Part shown: piece after piece, positions 25,357 to 35,089 of the stretch | Position numbering within the stretch: the first letter of the stretch is position 1 | Layout: each line of letters starts with the position of its first letter | Source: Pseudomonas sp. MWU15-20650 | GTDB taxonomy: Bacteria; Pseudomonadota; Gammaproteobacteria; Pseudomonadales; Pseudomonadaceae | Reading direction: 5' to 3' | Length of the DNA stretch: 64,000 nucleotides | NCBI RefSeq assembly: GCF_023242475.1 | Contig: NZ_JALJFG010000027.1 | Coordinates: forward strand, 24,623-88,622 | Made by a program: the position numbers and the translations under genes | The notes under the pieces: generated by a model | What the model was told of the DNA's origin: nothing | The model's input: only the letters and a program-made list of their open reading frames with translations | Database searches by the model: none

Positions 25357-26998
25357 AGACGCGCTCCTTGAACAGGTCAATGCCGATGCGCTGGTAGGTG
25401 TCGATGAAACGCTCATCTTCGGTGCGCTGTTCGATGTACACATCGATCAGCTTGCCGATCACCTCGGGCATGGCTTCCTGGGCGAAGGATGGGCCGAGGA
25501 TCTTGCCCAGGCTCGCATCGCGGCTGGCGCTGCCACCCAGGGACACTTGGTAGAATTCTTCGCCTTTCTTGTCCACGCCCAGGATGCCGATGTGGCCGAC
25601 GTGGTGGTGACCACAGGCGTTCATGCAACCGGAGATGTTCAGGTCCAGCTCGCCGATGTCGAACAGGTAGTCCAGGTCGTCGAAACGGCGCTGGATCGAT
25701 TCGGCGATCGGGATCGACTTGGCGTTCGCCAGGGAGCAGAAGTCGCCGCCCGGGCAGCAGATGATGTCGGTCAGCAGGCCGATGTTCGGCGTGGCGAAAC
25801 CGCCTTCGCGCAGCTCGCCCCACAGGGTGAACAGTTGGCTCTGCTCAACGTCCGCGAGAATGATGTTCTGCTCGTGGGACGTGCGCAGTTGGCCGAAGCT
25901 GTAGCGCTCGGCCAGGTCGGCAACGGCGTCCAGCTGCTTGTCGGTGATATCACCCGGCGCAACGCCGGTGGGTTTCAGCGACAGGGTCACTGCCACATAG
26001 CCCGGCTTCTTGTGCGCCAGGGTGTTGCGGGTGCGCCAGCGGGCGAAACCTGGGTGTTGCAGGTCCAGTGCAGCGAGCTCGGCGTCCTGGTGGGTCAGGG
26101 CCTTGTACTCAGGGTCAACGAAATGCTTGGCCACGCGGTGCACTTCGGCCTCGGTCAGGGTGGTCTGGCCGCCGCGCAGGTGTTCCATCTCGGCGTCGAC
26201 TTTCTGGGCGAACACCTCAGGGGTCAGCGCTTTTACCAGGATCTTGATCCGGGCCTTGTACTTGTTGTCACGGCGGCCATAGCGGTTGTAGACCCGCAGG
26301 ATGGCGTCGAGGTAGCTCAACAGGTCCTGCCACGGCAAGAACTCGTTGATGAACGCGCCAACCACCGGAGTACGGCCCAGGCCGCCGCCGACCAGCACGC
26401 GAAAGCCCAACTCACCGGCAGCGTTGTACACCGGCTCCAGGCCGATATCGTGTACTTCGATGGCGGCGCGGTCCGAGGTCGAGCCATTGATGGCGATCTT
26501 GAACTTGCGCGGCAGGTAGGCGAATTCAGGGTGGAAGGTGGTCCACTGGCGGACAATTTCACACCACGGCCGTGGGTCGATCACCTCGTCGGCGGCGACG
26601 CCGGCAAATTGGTCGGTGGTCACGTTGCGCAGGCAGTTACCGCTGGTCTGAATGGCGTGCATCTGCACGGTGGCCAATTCAGCCAGGATGTCCGGCACGT
26701 CTTCCAGGGCCGGCCAGTTGAACTGTACGTTCTGGCGGGTACTGATGTGGGCGTAGCCTTTGTCGAAGTCACGGGCGATCTTGGCCATCATTCGCGTCTG
26801 GCGCGAAGTCAGCTGGCCATAGGGCACGGCCACCCGCAACATCGGCGCAAAGCGCTGCACATACAGGCCATTTTGTAGGCGCAGAGGGCGGAACTCTTCT
26901 TCGCTCAGTTCACCTGCTAAGTAGCGTCGGGTCTGATCACGGAACTGCTTGACGCGGTCCTCGATGATGCGCTGATCGTATTCGTCGTATACGTACAT
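25340..26998 (-). CDS. cysI: Assimilatory sulfite reductase, hemoprotein
   Basis: A 552-residue siroheme/Fe4S4 enzyme reducing sulfite to sulfide for cysteine synthesis (family also includes nitrite reductases). The cluster ligands are complete: C415 and C421 in CCPGGDFC and C458 and C462 in SGCMNACGHH, the C-x5-C...C-x3-C pattern. Substrate-binding basic residues occur in RQTRMMAKIARDFDKGYAHISTRQNVQ. The ATG at 26998 gives MYVYDEYDQRIIEDRVKQFRDQ, the usual Pseudomonas N terminus; the longer frame to 27085 runs through the promoter. It overlaps the DUF934 gene downstream. The gene order equals P. aeruginosa PA1838-PA1837. Confidence 0.92.
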   Translation of the reverse strand: MYVYDEYDQRIIEDRVKQFRDQTRRYLAGELSEEEFRPLRLQNGLYVQRFAPMLRVAVPYGQLTSRQTRMMAKIARDFDKGYAHISTRQNVQFNWPALEDVPDILAELATVQMHAIQTSGNCLRNVTTDQFAGVAADEVIDPRPWCEIVRQWTTFHPEFAYLPRKFKIAINGSTSDRAAIEVHDIGLEPVYNAAGELGFRVLVGGGLGRTPVVGAFINEFLPWQDLLSYLDAILRVYNRYGRRDNKYKARIKILVKALTPEVFAQKVDAEMEHLRGGQTTLTEAEVHRVAKHFVDPEYKALTHQDAELAALDLQHPGFARWRTRNTLAHKKPGYVAVTLSLKPTGVAPGDITDKQLDAVADLAERYSFGQLRTSHEQNIILADVEQSQLFTLWGELREGGFATPNIGLLTDIICCPGGDFCSLANAKSIPIAESIQRRFDDLDYLFDIGELDLNISGCMNACGHHHVGHIGILGVDKKGEEFYQVSLGGSASRDASLGKILGPSFAQEAMPEVIGKLIDVYIEQRTEDERFIDTYQRIGIDLFKERVYAANH

Positions 26999-27068
26999 AT
27001 AGGTCCTGTTCTCGGCAAATCTGCGCGCACGGCCGCGCACTCCCAACGGAGCCGGCGCACGATACCAG

Positions 27069-27118
27069 TTTGCGTATATGCGCAAAAGTGATGTTTGGGT
27101 ATATGTAAATAACCAAAC
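27069..27118. promoter_or_regulatory. Paired inverted repeats in the cysI upstream region
   Basis: Two dyads lie 70-120 bases before the cysI ATG: TTTGCG-TATATG-CGCAAA (27069-27086, 16 of 18 bases palindromic) and GTTTGG (27093-27098) with CCAAAC (27113-27118). The 233-bp gap is otherwise AT-rich and serves cysI and the divergent small ORF at 27232. They could be sites for a sulfur regulator such as CysB or Cbl, but no consensus match was established. Confidence 0.35.
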
Positions 27119-27231
27119 TGACTAATGAGAACCGTTATCGCCATACCCACATTTGTCATAGGGGCAACTCTGGTCTTTACTGTGGTCGAGTCTTAGTGCA
27201 GTCACCTATAAAACCGACAAGAGGCGATGCG

Positions 27232-27345
27232 ATGAGCAATTCCACCAAAACCCGTAAACCCGACAGTACCGTGGATGCCTGGGCCATTCTGTTCCTGATC
27301 ATCCTGGTGGTCGGGACGGCCGTGTTCTGGGTCAGCCACCAGTAA
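27232..27345 (+). CDS. Small single-pass membrane protein (37 aa)
   Basis: A 37-codon frame, ATG at 27232 with GAGG about nine bases upstream, stop TAA at 27343-27345. The product has a basic polar N terminus (MSNSTKTRKPDSTVDAW) and one hydrophobic helix (AILFLIILVVGTAVFWVSHQ), consistent with a small inner-membrane protein with the N terminus inside. It is divergent from cysI. Codon use and the clean ribosome site favour a real gene, but nothing about function can be said. Confidence 0.55.
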   Translation: MSNSTKTRKPDSTVDAWAILFLIILVVGTAVFWVSHQ

Positions 27346-27483
27346 CAAAGAGCGTTGATTGGGCCTCGATTGGCTGTCGCATTGCCACTCTCCTGGCGAT
27401 CATTATTCCAGGCTCGAACAACCCTGTTGAAGGGTCTGACTGCGTGTGTGTGGTTACCCGTTCAGCCTGCAACTGCTGCTGCG

Positions 27484-27702
27484 TTAGACCCCGGCCAGGT
27501 GCAGTACCAGCTTGACGATGCCGAATAAGGTCAAGGCAAATACCGCCGTGAAGAGCACGCCCAGGATGACAAAGTGGCTGGGCTTGCCGTGGGTGAAATC
27601 GCGGGCGCGGTTCTTGCCGCTTTGTACACCAAAGGCCGCCGCAATGACGCTGTGGAGCATCTGCCAGAAGGTCGGCGGCTTATTGTTGGCTGGATCGTTC
27701 AT
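27484..27702 (-). CDS. DUF2970 domain-containing small membrane protein
   Basis: A 72-residue protein with the DUF2970 pattern: PPTFWQMLHSVIAAAFGVQSGKNRARDF, followed by one hydrophobic helix (FVILGVLFTAVFALTLFGIVKLVL). The family has short proteobacterial proteins of unknown role, predicted to sit in the inner membrane with the conserved part in the cytoplasm. It is the last core-like gene before the giant-gene cluster and is divergent from the first NEL gene with a 133-bp gap. Confidence 0.8.
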   Translation of the reverse strand: MNDPANNKPPTFWQMLHSVIAAAFGVQSGKNRARDFTHGKPSHFVILGVLFTAVFALTLFGIVKLVLHLAGV

Positions 27703-27835
27703 AAAACCCTCGTGCGCATGGCTGTCCTCAAGAGCATAGCCAATCTGCCGGTGAGGGCTGCCCTCACTAGTTATTCACCACCGCCCAAGGGTTGAGCGGT
27801 GATGTCCTGTCACTTCCATTCAACGGAGTGACACC

Positions 27836-30800
27836 ATGTCTGAATTACCCACCCAAGCCAGTGCTGATACGCGACCGGCGGCCACGCAGAGTATCCATGG
27901 GGATTTTCTCGAAAAGGCCGTACCCCAGTGGCTGGTCGACGCGACGCCTGCCCGCAGGTCGGCGCTTAAACACAGCACAACGCCCTTGCCGTCGGCCTAT
28001 AAAACGCTTTCGACTGCACAGCGCCGGGCCCTCGACGCGAGCGTTAAAGCCTGCGCGATCGCCCAGGTCCGGTTGGACACCACCATGGCGACGTTCCAGG
28101 ACGTCGAGGCATTCGCCAGGCCGTTGCTGCTCAACGCGCTGAAAGACCAGTACAAGGTGAAAGCGGATGTCGACACCACTTTGCTGTGCCTGAGGCGAGC
28201 GCTGGCAATCAGTGTGCTGGATATCGAAATCGACTCGTTCGAGTTCCTGAAACTGTCAATGCTGCAGGCCTGCTTGCATAACTTTGAAGCCTGGGAGTGC
28301 GAGCCGGATGCTTACCACTCATCCTCAGGTTTTATGGTGGAAACCAAAACCGCCGGCACCTTCGAGCCCATAACCGTCAACCTGAGCGTCAGCCAGTTCA
28401 TGACCTTGTGTCGCAGCCTGGATATAGGGGCTCAGTATCAAACCTACCTGGCCTCTTTTTTTGCGCCGGTCGACGCAAGCCCTGAACCGCCCCTTCGTCA
28501 ACATTTCATGGCCAGCCAGAAGGCAACCATGAGGGCTGCCGCCGAGCACGCCTTGGCGACTGGGGATATCGAACCTGCGGATCACGCCATGATCGTGTCG
28601 GTCATCAACGGCAACCTTTATCCCACCCTTGGCAACGAGCGTGTATGGCTGCTCGATATGAGCCTGATGAAAAAAAGACTGACCGGCTGCGTCTATTTTG
28701 CAATCGGAGACCAGTATGGCGACGAGCTGATTCTGTACATCCCCCATGACCCGGCGCATCCGCTCAAGCGCTACACCAGGCAGCAGTTGCGCGACGAGTT
28801 CAAGCGCCTGTTCACCGCGCGTGAAGGCATGGCGGCTGACGATCCTGCACCGACGGCCTATCAGCGGTTTTTCAGCCAATTCGTACCCTATGATCAGCGG
28901 CCTTACTATTTCAGCCAATTCACACAGAAGTCCGACGATTCCCCAAGCGGTCCGTTGAGTTCGCCTTGGCGAAAATTTGTGGAGTTCGTGTTTGGCATGA
29001 CGCCGATTACACGTATCAAAGAACTGCCACCTGAAAAACCCGCGAAGATGGAGCCGGTCAGCGACCCTTATCTTGCGCCCGGCAGCCTGATGCCCTACCG
29101 CGGTACAGGCACCTTTTCCGGGCTCCTGGACCTTTGGCCGTACCTGTATGAAAAGCACCGTGACAAGCTCCTCGCCGACGCCCGTGCCCATGCCGTACCG
29201 ACCGCCCAGGTAGATGCCAAGGCACGGGAGGCTAAACTTGCGCATCTGTTTGAAGTTGGCATGCTGGTGCTCAACGCAGCCTCGATGTTTGTGCCCGTGC
29301 TGGGTGAAGTCATGATGGCGGTGATGGTCGAGCAATTGCTGGCCGAGACCGTGCAAGGTTCGATCGAGTGGGCCGAGGGCGACAAGCGCGCGGCCAAGGA
29401 TCACCTGATTGATGTGGCGCAGAACCTGGCGCAGATTGCGGTGATGGCCGGTGTTGGAGCGGCGGTGAGCAAGTTCAGGGCGGTCAAGGCGCAGCCGGTG
29501 CTCGAAAACCTCAGCCCCGTTACTTTGCCCAATGGCGAAACGCGTTTGTGGAAACCGGACCTGACCGGCTACGAGAGCCCCGTTACGTTGGATGCCAATG
29601 CAGTGCCCAACGCCGAGGGGCAATACAGGCTCGGTGGCAGGACTTATATTCGTCTGGGCGATCAGGTCTACGAGCAAGTGCTTGATGAGTCGATCAAGTG
29701 CTGGCGGATCAAGCATCCGACCCAGGCCGAGGTTTATCAACCCATTCTTCAAAGCAATGGACGGGGCGCCTGGCGCCATACCCTGGAGCGGCCTGCCGAG
29801 TGGGATCGTCTTACCCTGCTGCGACGCATGGGCCACGAAACCGACGCTTTTACCGATACCGAGCTGCTCAAGGTGGCGGATGTCAGCGGGGTCAGCGACA
29901 GCGCCCTGCGCAAAATGCACATGGACCTCGCGCTGGCGCCGCCTGAGCTGCTGGATGCCATGCGCTTGTTCAAGGCCGATGCGGGCGCAGGGCAGGTGAT
30001 AGAGCAGTTGCGGGGCAGCCAGCCAATCGACGAGCGATACCTGTTTGCACTGCCGCTGGTGGTCGAAATGCCGCGTTGGCCGAAGACGCGGGTGCTTGAG
30101 GTGTTCAAGGGCCCAGCGCTCGCCGGGGAGTCGGTAACCTACGGTGCCGGCCGCGTGCCTCGGGGCGGCGTTGCACAAGCGTCGATCCAGATTTCCCGTG
30201 CTGATGTGCTGGATGGACGATTGCCCGCGGTTATCCTGACCGCATTGGATGAGTCGCAGGTGACCAGCCTGCTGGGCGGCGAGGGCGCGCGGGTGCCGGA
30301 CGCGAGAGTGCAAGAGTTTGGCAAGCAAATTGCCGATTATGCCCAGACTCGCAAGCCGGCGATTTTCGACAGCCTTTACGCCGGTACCGAACCGCTGGAC
30401 AGCCAGGTCAGGCGGCTGCAACGCAGTTGCCCGGGCCTTAGCGAAGCCGCAGCCCGGGAGACACTGGCCCACGCGTCCCTGGATGACCTCAAGCGGCTGG
30501 AGGCGACGCACAAGGTGCCTTTGAACCTGCAAGAGAAGGCACGCTGGTATGCGTTACAAGGTCGCCAGACCCGTGCGTATGCAGGCTTGCGCAGCGAAGC
30601 CATGGCCAGCGCAGACAGCCGCCGGCTTGCGCTGCATACCCTGGAAAAACTACCGGGGTGGCCCGACACCTTACGCTTGGAGGTGCGCGAAGGCAGCCAC
30701 AGCGGCACACTGCTGGACAGCATCGGCAGTCGCACGGCACGGGATACCCGCTATGTGGTGAAAAAAGGTCCGCGGTTTCAGGCGTTCGATGCGCGTGGCG

Positions 30801-33800
30801 AGGCACTCAACAGTATGCCCACAGAGGGCGATAATTTTTATGCCTCGCTGATGCATGCCATGCCCGACAACGCGCGTCAGGGGCTGGGTGTGCCGCAGGT
30901 CAGCCAGAGCGCGCAACTGCGAGAGAAACTCATCACCTTTGCCGACCTTTATCGCAGTCAAGCGCCCCACTGGCTGGCGCCGCAAAGCAGTACGTTCAAG
31001 CCACCGGCACGAATCAACGAGCGGATCGTGGGGTATTACGCCAGTGGGCGAGCTGCCGGCCAGACGCTGAGTCTTGAGGCGCGAGCGCAAACGCTCTACG
31101 GCCTGAGCGATGTCCAAGCCAGCGATTACATTTTGCAGCTCCAGGCGCAGGGCAAGAGCAACAAGGCAATCTTTAACCATCTGCAGAACCGCGAACACGA
31201 TTATGGCGAGCTGGTGAAGACGCTCGACGAGTGGGTCCAGGCCTCGCGTGACGGTGCTACCGGCCATTACACAAACAATAAATCATGGGTCGCCAGCCAG
31301 CTCAAGGAGGCCTGGCGCAGGGAGCCGTTAGCAGGAACTGTAGACAATGCTGCTCGCTTACATATCAACGTCGATGAACATCTGCCGCCATTGACGGTTG
31401 ATTTCGCGCATATTCATGAGTTGGCGGTGGTGGGACGCAAAATAGGCGATGCCGAAGTCGAGGCCTTTTTAACGCGGTTTCCCAATGTACAAACCCTGTC
31501 TGTTGGCGACAGCCCCCGATTGTGGCGGCTGGTTGAGAGGGGCGACGGATCGTCGCTGACAACGCTGCCCCTGGCAGTGACGCAGATGGCGCGCCTCAGA
31601 AGCCTGAGGCTTGGCATCTCGGTCAATCAACTGGCGCCGGAGTTCTTCTCGAGGCTCAGTAGCCTGACTTCGCTGGAAGCGCTGCATATTGATTACCGTG
31701 GCCTTTCCCCGAACGCCCTCGATGGCCTTGACCTGTCTGCGCTGGTGCAGTTGAGACAGCTGCAAATCGAGGCGCCTGGTGGTCTGTCGCGATGGCCGGC
31801 AAATATCGAGAGCCTTCCCAACCTGGAACGTCTCGATTTGCGCCACACCGCGATCAATGAGCTGCCCGCCACGCTGTACAGTGGGCATGAAAAGCTGTGG
31901 GCGGGGCTGTCGATGGACTGGTCAAGGTTCCCACGTGAGCCCTTTAAGCGTGCCTATGACTATGTCAGAACCTATAAGGGAGCCCGCGGGCACCTGGTTG
32001 ACCTGCACCAGATGGTCAGCGAGTACGCTAAAGGTAAATTGCGGTCGCTGAAAGTGGAATACAACCTGGCCAACTCCCTGCATCACGAAATACTCAAGAG
32101 CGCGCAAACTCCCGAAGCGCGGTTTGCGGTTATTGAGCAGATCAGCGACCAATACGCCGATGTCTTTGCGCCGTTTTACGCTGCACCTGAGGATCCAGTG
32201 AGCGGGTATTGGTCTCGTTCCACCCAATGGCGGGCAGGACCCAATGAACAAGTGATCAGCGAACTTGAAGCCAATTGGTGGCGAGCGATTGGCGAGCGTT
32301 ATGGCATAGCGGGCGATGCGTCGGTGTTTGAGTTGCAGGCACCGGTATTTGTAATGGACGCCCTGTCGCAGGTGCACGGCGTGGACTTGCCCGAGTTACC
32401 TGCTGCCAGTTTCGCCCATGTGCGCACACTGCGCCTGCATTGGCCGGTAACATCCATCGAGCAGGCGCGAGGGTTTATTCGCGCCTTCAGCGAGACGCGA
32501 AGCCTTGAGCTCAACGGGCTCGGCTTGACTGAGATACCCATAGGCACAGGCGATCTTCCCGCCTTGACCCGGCTTGACCTGCCCAACAACAGCCTGGCCA
32601 TGCCGACGCTGCAAGCGCAACTCAATGATCTGCCTGGCCTGGAGGTGCTGGATTTGAGCCATAACAGTCACCCGCTCACCGAGGTGGATGTCAGCGCCCT
32701 GACCCAGCTGCGCGCGCTCAACTTGCGCCAGACAGGACTAAACGCCTGGCCGGCCGGTGCCGAGGGGCTGCCGGATCTGCAATGGCTGGACCTGCGAGAC
32801 AATCAATTGGTGACGTTACCGCTGACGGTGCTGGCCGATGATGCCGCATTGATGAAGACCAACTTGACGGGGAACCGCCTCAACGCAGCGAGCCAGGCCG
32901 CGCTGGATTCGGCGCGTCAGCGCGTTGAGGTTACACAGGGCTTGCCCTCTGGGGCATTGGCTCGGTTTGAACAACAGCGTGTGCCGGCCGTCTTCCCCCC
33001 GCAGGAAAGTGGTCTGACGATGAGGCGCCATCTGTTGTCAATGCCCCAGCAGATCGCAGTAGCCGAAGGTGTCGCGGGTTTTGTCAAGCGCTTGCAGCAA
33101 CTGTCGCCGTTGGTGACCGAGGAAAATGCGTTGCTGTGGCTCGAACAATTGCGTGACGGTGGGATGAGCGGTCCACAAATAGACACGCTGTTGACCACCT
33201 GGCATCAGGAATATGTCGGTCTGACTCGCCAGCTCAACGGCTGGCTGTACACCCGTGAATTAACTGGCCCGGACGTAAGCCTGATGGCTGAGGAGCGCCA
33301 GTCTGTGGCACTGAAGATCATCGAATGCTGGCAGGCCGGCGTGTCGGCCGACGCCGGCTATGAGCTGAGTCTGCACGGCTTGCGCGTCGACAATCTGCCT
33401 GAACTGACGGTGCAGTTCAGCCATGTTCACACGCTGAATTTAACCGCAGTGGGGTTCTCGGCATCGGGGGCCGAAGGCTTTCTCAATAGCTTCCCCGGGG
33501 TGCGCAAGCTGATTTTGAGTGGTAATGAGCTATCGGTGGTGCCCGAGGCAGTGGGGCGCATGGCCCAGCTTGAGGCGCTGGATTTAAACACTAATGCCAT
33601 CGCCGACCCCGAGCCTTTGTATCGATTGTCGATTGGCGCACACCTGCGTCGCCTGGACCTGGGCAAAAACCGCCTGGTTGAGTTCAGCGCACAGACCTTC
33701 AATCAGCTTGAACGCTTGAACCTGAGTTACAACCGCCTTGAGCAGTGGCCCAGAGGCACGTTGGCCTTGCCCAACCTGACAACCTTGGACCTATGTGGCA

Positions 33801-35017
33801 ATTACATTGTTGATTTACCCTCCAGTTTGTTCGATGGCCGTCATGACGCGTTGGTGAATGGCACCGATCTGGCCGATAACGAAACGCTATCACGCGACAG
33901 TCTTGATCGGATGAGGGTTTATGGCCTTACCCACAACGGGCCGGTGATGGGATGGGATCAGTCAGAAATTGAAGGCTGGATTCAAGGGTTTGAACATACG
34001 TCCGATGAGGCTCAATCCAGCAGTGACAGCGACGAAAGCGCCGATGAACCTCTGGAGGATATTGTTGATCCCAGCCGCGATTCGGGAGAGGCGGTGCTGT
34101 CGTCCTGGCTGACTCACTCACCTCAAGGCTTGGCCGCACCCCGGCGGCGGATGTGGCAGCAATTGGCCCAGGAACCGCTGCATGAGCGTTTTTTCCATTT
34201 GCTCGAACGCCTGCGCGATACCGATGAGTTCCGGTTCCAACCGGTCGATCTTACCCGGCGGGTGTGGGAGGTGATTGAAAGCGCCGTCGGCAGTAGCGAG
34301 ATGCGAGAGTCGTTGTTCGCGGCCTCGGCCACCCATGGCACCTGTATCGACGGGCGTATTCTCACCTTCAGCTCGTTGGAAGTGATGGTGCTCGTCGAGC
34401 GTGTGCTGTGTGACGTGCCGACCCGTTCCCTGAAGGTCAGGGGCCAGCGTTTACTGGCGCTTTCCCGGCAATTATTCCGCTTGGAGCAGGTTGATACCCT
34501 TGCCATGCGCAATGCCGCAGGCAGGGACGAGGCTGAGGTACGCCTGGAGTATCGGCTCGGTTTGACCCGTGGCTGGCCGGACGGGCTGGAGCTGCCGGGG
34601 CAACCCTCGCGTATGGCGTTTGGTACCCCGATCAGTGGGGCCGTCTTGACCAGCGCCCGCGAGCAGGTGCTGGCGGCGCAAGCGTCTGATGCGTTCTATG
34701 AACGCCTGATTCGCCATGACTACTGGAACCAGTACCTGGAAGAACGCTATCCCGATGAGTTCCAGCAACTTCAGCGCGACGCTGACGCGGCCCATGAGTC
34801 GGTCGAGGACAAGTATGCGGACAGGGAGGAGGGCACTGACAGTCAAGAGCGCTACGAGGCGGCCATGAATCAACTGCAATTTGACCGAGAAAGCGCCCGG
34901 GTGAAATTGCGGCTTGAACTGTCCCGCCAGGAGGTGCACGAATTGTCGGCGGACATTGTTGTGGCGGCACCGGGCAGGCCTGCGTCGCCGCAGCCGGGGC
35001 CCTCGACACGCCAGTAA
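27836..35017 (+). CDS. Giant leucine-rich-repeat NEL-type E3 ubiquitin ligase, copy 1
   Basis: A 2393-residue protein without a signal peptide. The N-terminal ~1150 residues are a DUF6543/dermonecrotic-toxin-like region (FDQ-type RPYYFSQFTQK near 370) with a hydrophobic helical pair near 470-505 (VGMLVLNAASMFVPVLGEVM). Three leucine-rich-repeat blocks follow at about 1200-1355, 1520-1690 and 1855-2015 (LEALDLNTNAI, LRRLDLGKNRL, LERLNLSYNRL). An acidic linker (SSSDSDESADEPLEDI, about 2060) leads to a C-terminal NEL domain with the Cys-x-Asp motif in THGTCIDGRILTF (C2170, D2172), the catalytic cysteine of IpaH/SspH-type ubiquitin ligases. The start has GGAGTGACACC before the ATG. A near-paralogue lies at 45161. 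The protein is much larger than T3SS IpaH enzymes (~550-800 aa), and how it is exported is unknown. Confidence 0.88.
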   Translation: MSELPTQASADTRPAATQSIHGDFLEKAVPQWLVDATPARRSALKHSTTPLPSAYKTLSTAQRRALDASVKACAIAQVRLDTTMATFQDVEAFARPLLLNALKDQYKVKADVDTTLLCLRRALAISVLDIEIDSFEFLKLSMLQACLHNFEAWECEPDAYHSSSGFMVETKTAGTFEPITVNLSVSQFMTLCRSLDIGAQYQTYLASFFAPVDASPEPPLRQHFMASQKATMRAAAEHALATGDIEPADHAMIVSVINGNLYPTLGNERVWLLDMSLMKKRLTGCVYFAIGDQYGDELILYIPHDPAHPLKRYTRQQLRDEFKRLFTAREGMAADDPAPTAYQRFFSQFVPYDQRPYYFSQFTQKSDDSPSGPLSSPWRKFVEFVFGMTPITRIKELPPEKPAKMEPVSDPYLAPGSLMPYRGTGTFSGLLDLWPYLYEKHRDKLLADARAHAVPTAQVDAKAREAKLAHLFEVGMLVLNAASMFVPVLGEVMMAVMVEQLLAETVQGSIEWAEGDKRAAKDHLIDVAQNLAQIAVMAGVGAAVSKFRAVKAQPVLENLSPVTLPNGETRLWKPDLTGYESPVTLDANAVPNAEGQYRLGGRTYIRLGDQVYEQVLDESIKCWRIKHPTQAEVYQPILQSNGRGAWRHTLERPAEWDRLTLLRRMGHETDAFTDTELLKVADVSGVSDSALRKMHMDLALAPPELLDAMRLFKADAGAGQVIEQLRGSQPIDERYLFALPLVVEMPRWPKTRVLEVFKGPALAGESVTYGAGRVPRGGVAQASIQISRADVLDGRLPAVILTALDESQVTSLLGGEGARVPDARVQEFGKQIADYAQTRKPAIFDSLYAGTEPLDSQVRRLQRSCPGLSEAAARETLAHASLDDLKRLEATHKVPLNLQEKARWYALQGRQTRAYAGLRSEAMASADSRRLALHTLEKLPGWPDTLRLEVREGSHSGTLLDSIGSRTARDTRYVVKKGPRFQAFDARGEALNSMPTEGDNFYASLMHAMPDNARQGLGVPQVSQSAQLREKLITFADLYRSQAPHWLAPQSSTFKPPARINERIVGYYASGRAAGQTLSLEARAQTLYGLSDVQASDYILQLQAQGKSNKAIFNHLQNREHDYGELVKTLDEWVQASRDGATGHYTNNKSWVASQLKEAWRREPLAGTVDNAARLHINVDEHLPPLTVDFAHIHELAVVGRKIGDAEVEAFLTRFPNVQTLSVGDSPRLWRLVERGDGSSLTTLPLAVTQMARLRSLRLGISVNQLAPEFFSRLSSLTSLEALHIDYRGLSPNALDGLDLSALVQLRQLQIEAPGGLSRWPANIESLPNLERLDLRHTAINELPATLYSGHEKLWAGLSMDWSRFPREPFKRAYDYVRTYKGARGHLVDLHQMVSEYAKGKLRSLKVEYNLANSLHHEILKSAQTPEARFAVIEQISDQYADVFAPFYAAPEDPVSGYWSRSTQWRAGPNEQVISELEANWWRAIGERYGIAGDASVFELQAPVFVMDALSQVHGVDLPELPAASFAHVRTLRLHWPVTSIEQARGFIRAFSETRSLELNGLGLTEIPIGTGDLPALTRLDLPNNSLAMPTLQAQLNDLPGLEVLDLSHNSHPLTEVDVSALTQLRALNLRQTGLNAWPAGAEGLPDLQWLDLRDNQLVTLPLTVLADDAALMKTNLTGNRLNAASQAALDSARQRVEVTQGLPSGALARFEQQRVPAVFPPQESGLTMRRHLLSMPQQIAVAEGVAGFVKRLQQLSPLVTEENALLWLEQLRDGGMSGPQIDTLLTTWHQEYVGLTRQLNGWLYTRELTGPDVSLMAEERQSVALKIIECWQAGVSADAGYELSLHGLRVDNLPELTVQFSHVHTLNLTAVGFSASGAEGFLNSFPGVRKLILSGNELSVVPEAVGRMAQLEALDLNTNAIADPEPLYRLSIGAHLRRLDLGKNRLVEFSAQTFNQLERLNLSYNRLEQWPRGTLALPNLTTLDLCGNYIVDLPSSLFDGRHDALVNGTDLADNETLSRDSLDRMRVYGLTHNGPVMGWDQSEIEGWIQGFEHTSDEAQSSSDSDESADEPLEDIVDPSRDSGEAVLSSWLTHSPQGLAAPRRRMWQQLAQEPLHERFFHLLERLRDTDEFRFQPVDLTRRVWEVIESAVGSSEMRESLFAASATHGTCIDGRILTFSSLEVMVLVERVLCDVPTRSLKVRGQRLLALSRQLFRLEQVDTLAMRNAAGRDEAEVRLEYRLGLTRGWPDGLELPGQPSRMAFGTPISGAVLTSAREQVLAAQASDAFYERLIRHDYWNQYLEERYPDEFQQLQRDADAAHESVEDKYADREEGTDSQERYEAAMNQLQFDRESARVKLRLELSRQEVHELSADIVVAAPGRPASPQPGPSTRQ

Positions 35018-35039
35018 GCCAGACAGCCGCAGCCCATAG

Positions 35040-35074
35040 GATTACGCCCACGCCCTGGGAGCGTGGGCGTAATC
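35040..35074. terminator. Bidirectional terminator hairpin between convergent giants
   Basis: GATTACGCCCACGC (35040-35053) pairs perfectly with GCGTGGGCGTAATC (35061-35074) around a 7-base loop. It lies 23 bases after the NEL copy 1 stop and 16 bases after the stop of the converging gene, and can serve both, though the T-run is short. Confidence 0.75.
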
Positions 35075-35089
35075 AAAGCAAAACCTCTC

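Noticed and set aside
28325..30532. 735-codon minus-strand frame inside NEL copy 1
   Set aside because: Antisense shadow of a gene with clear protein family features; no ribosome site or recognisable domain.
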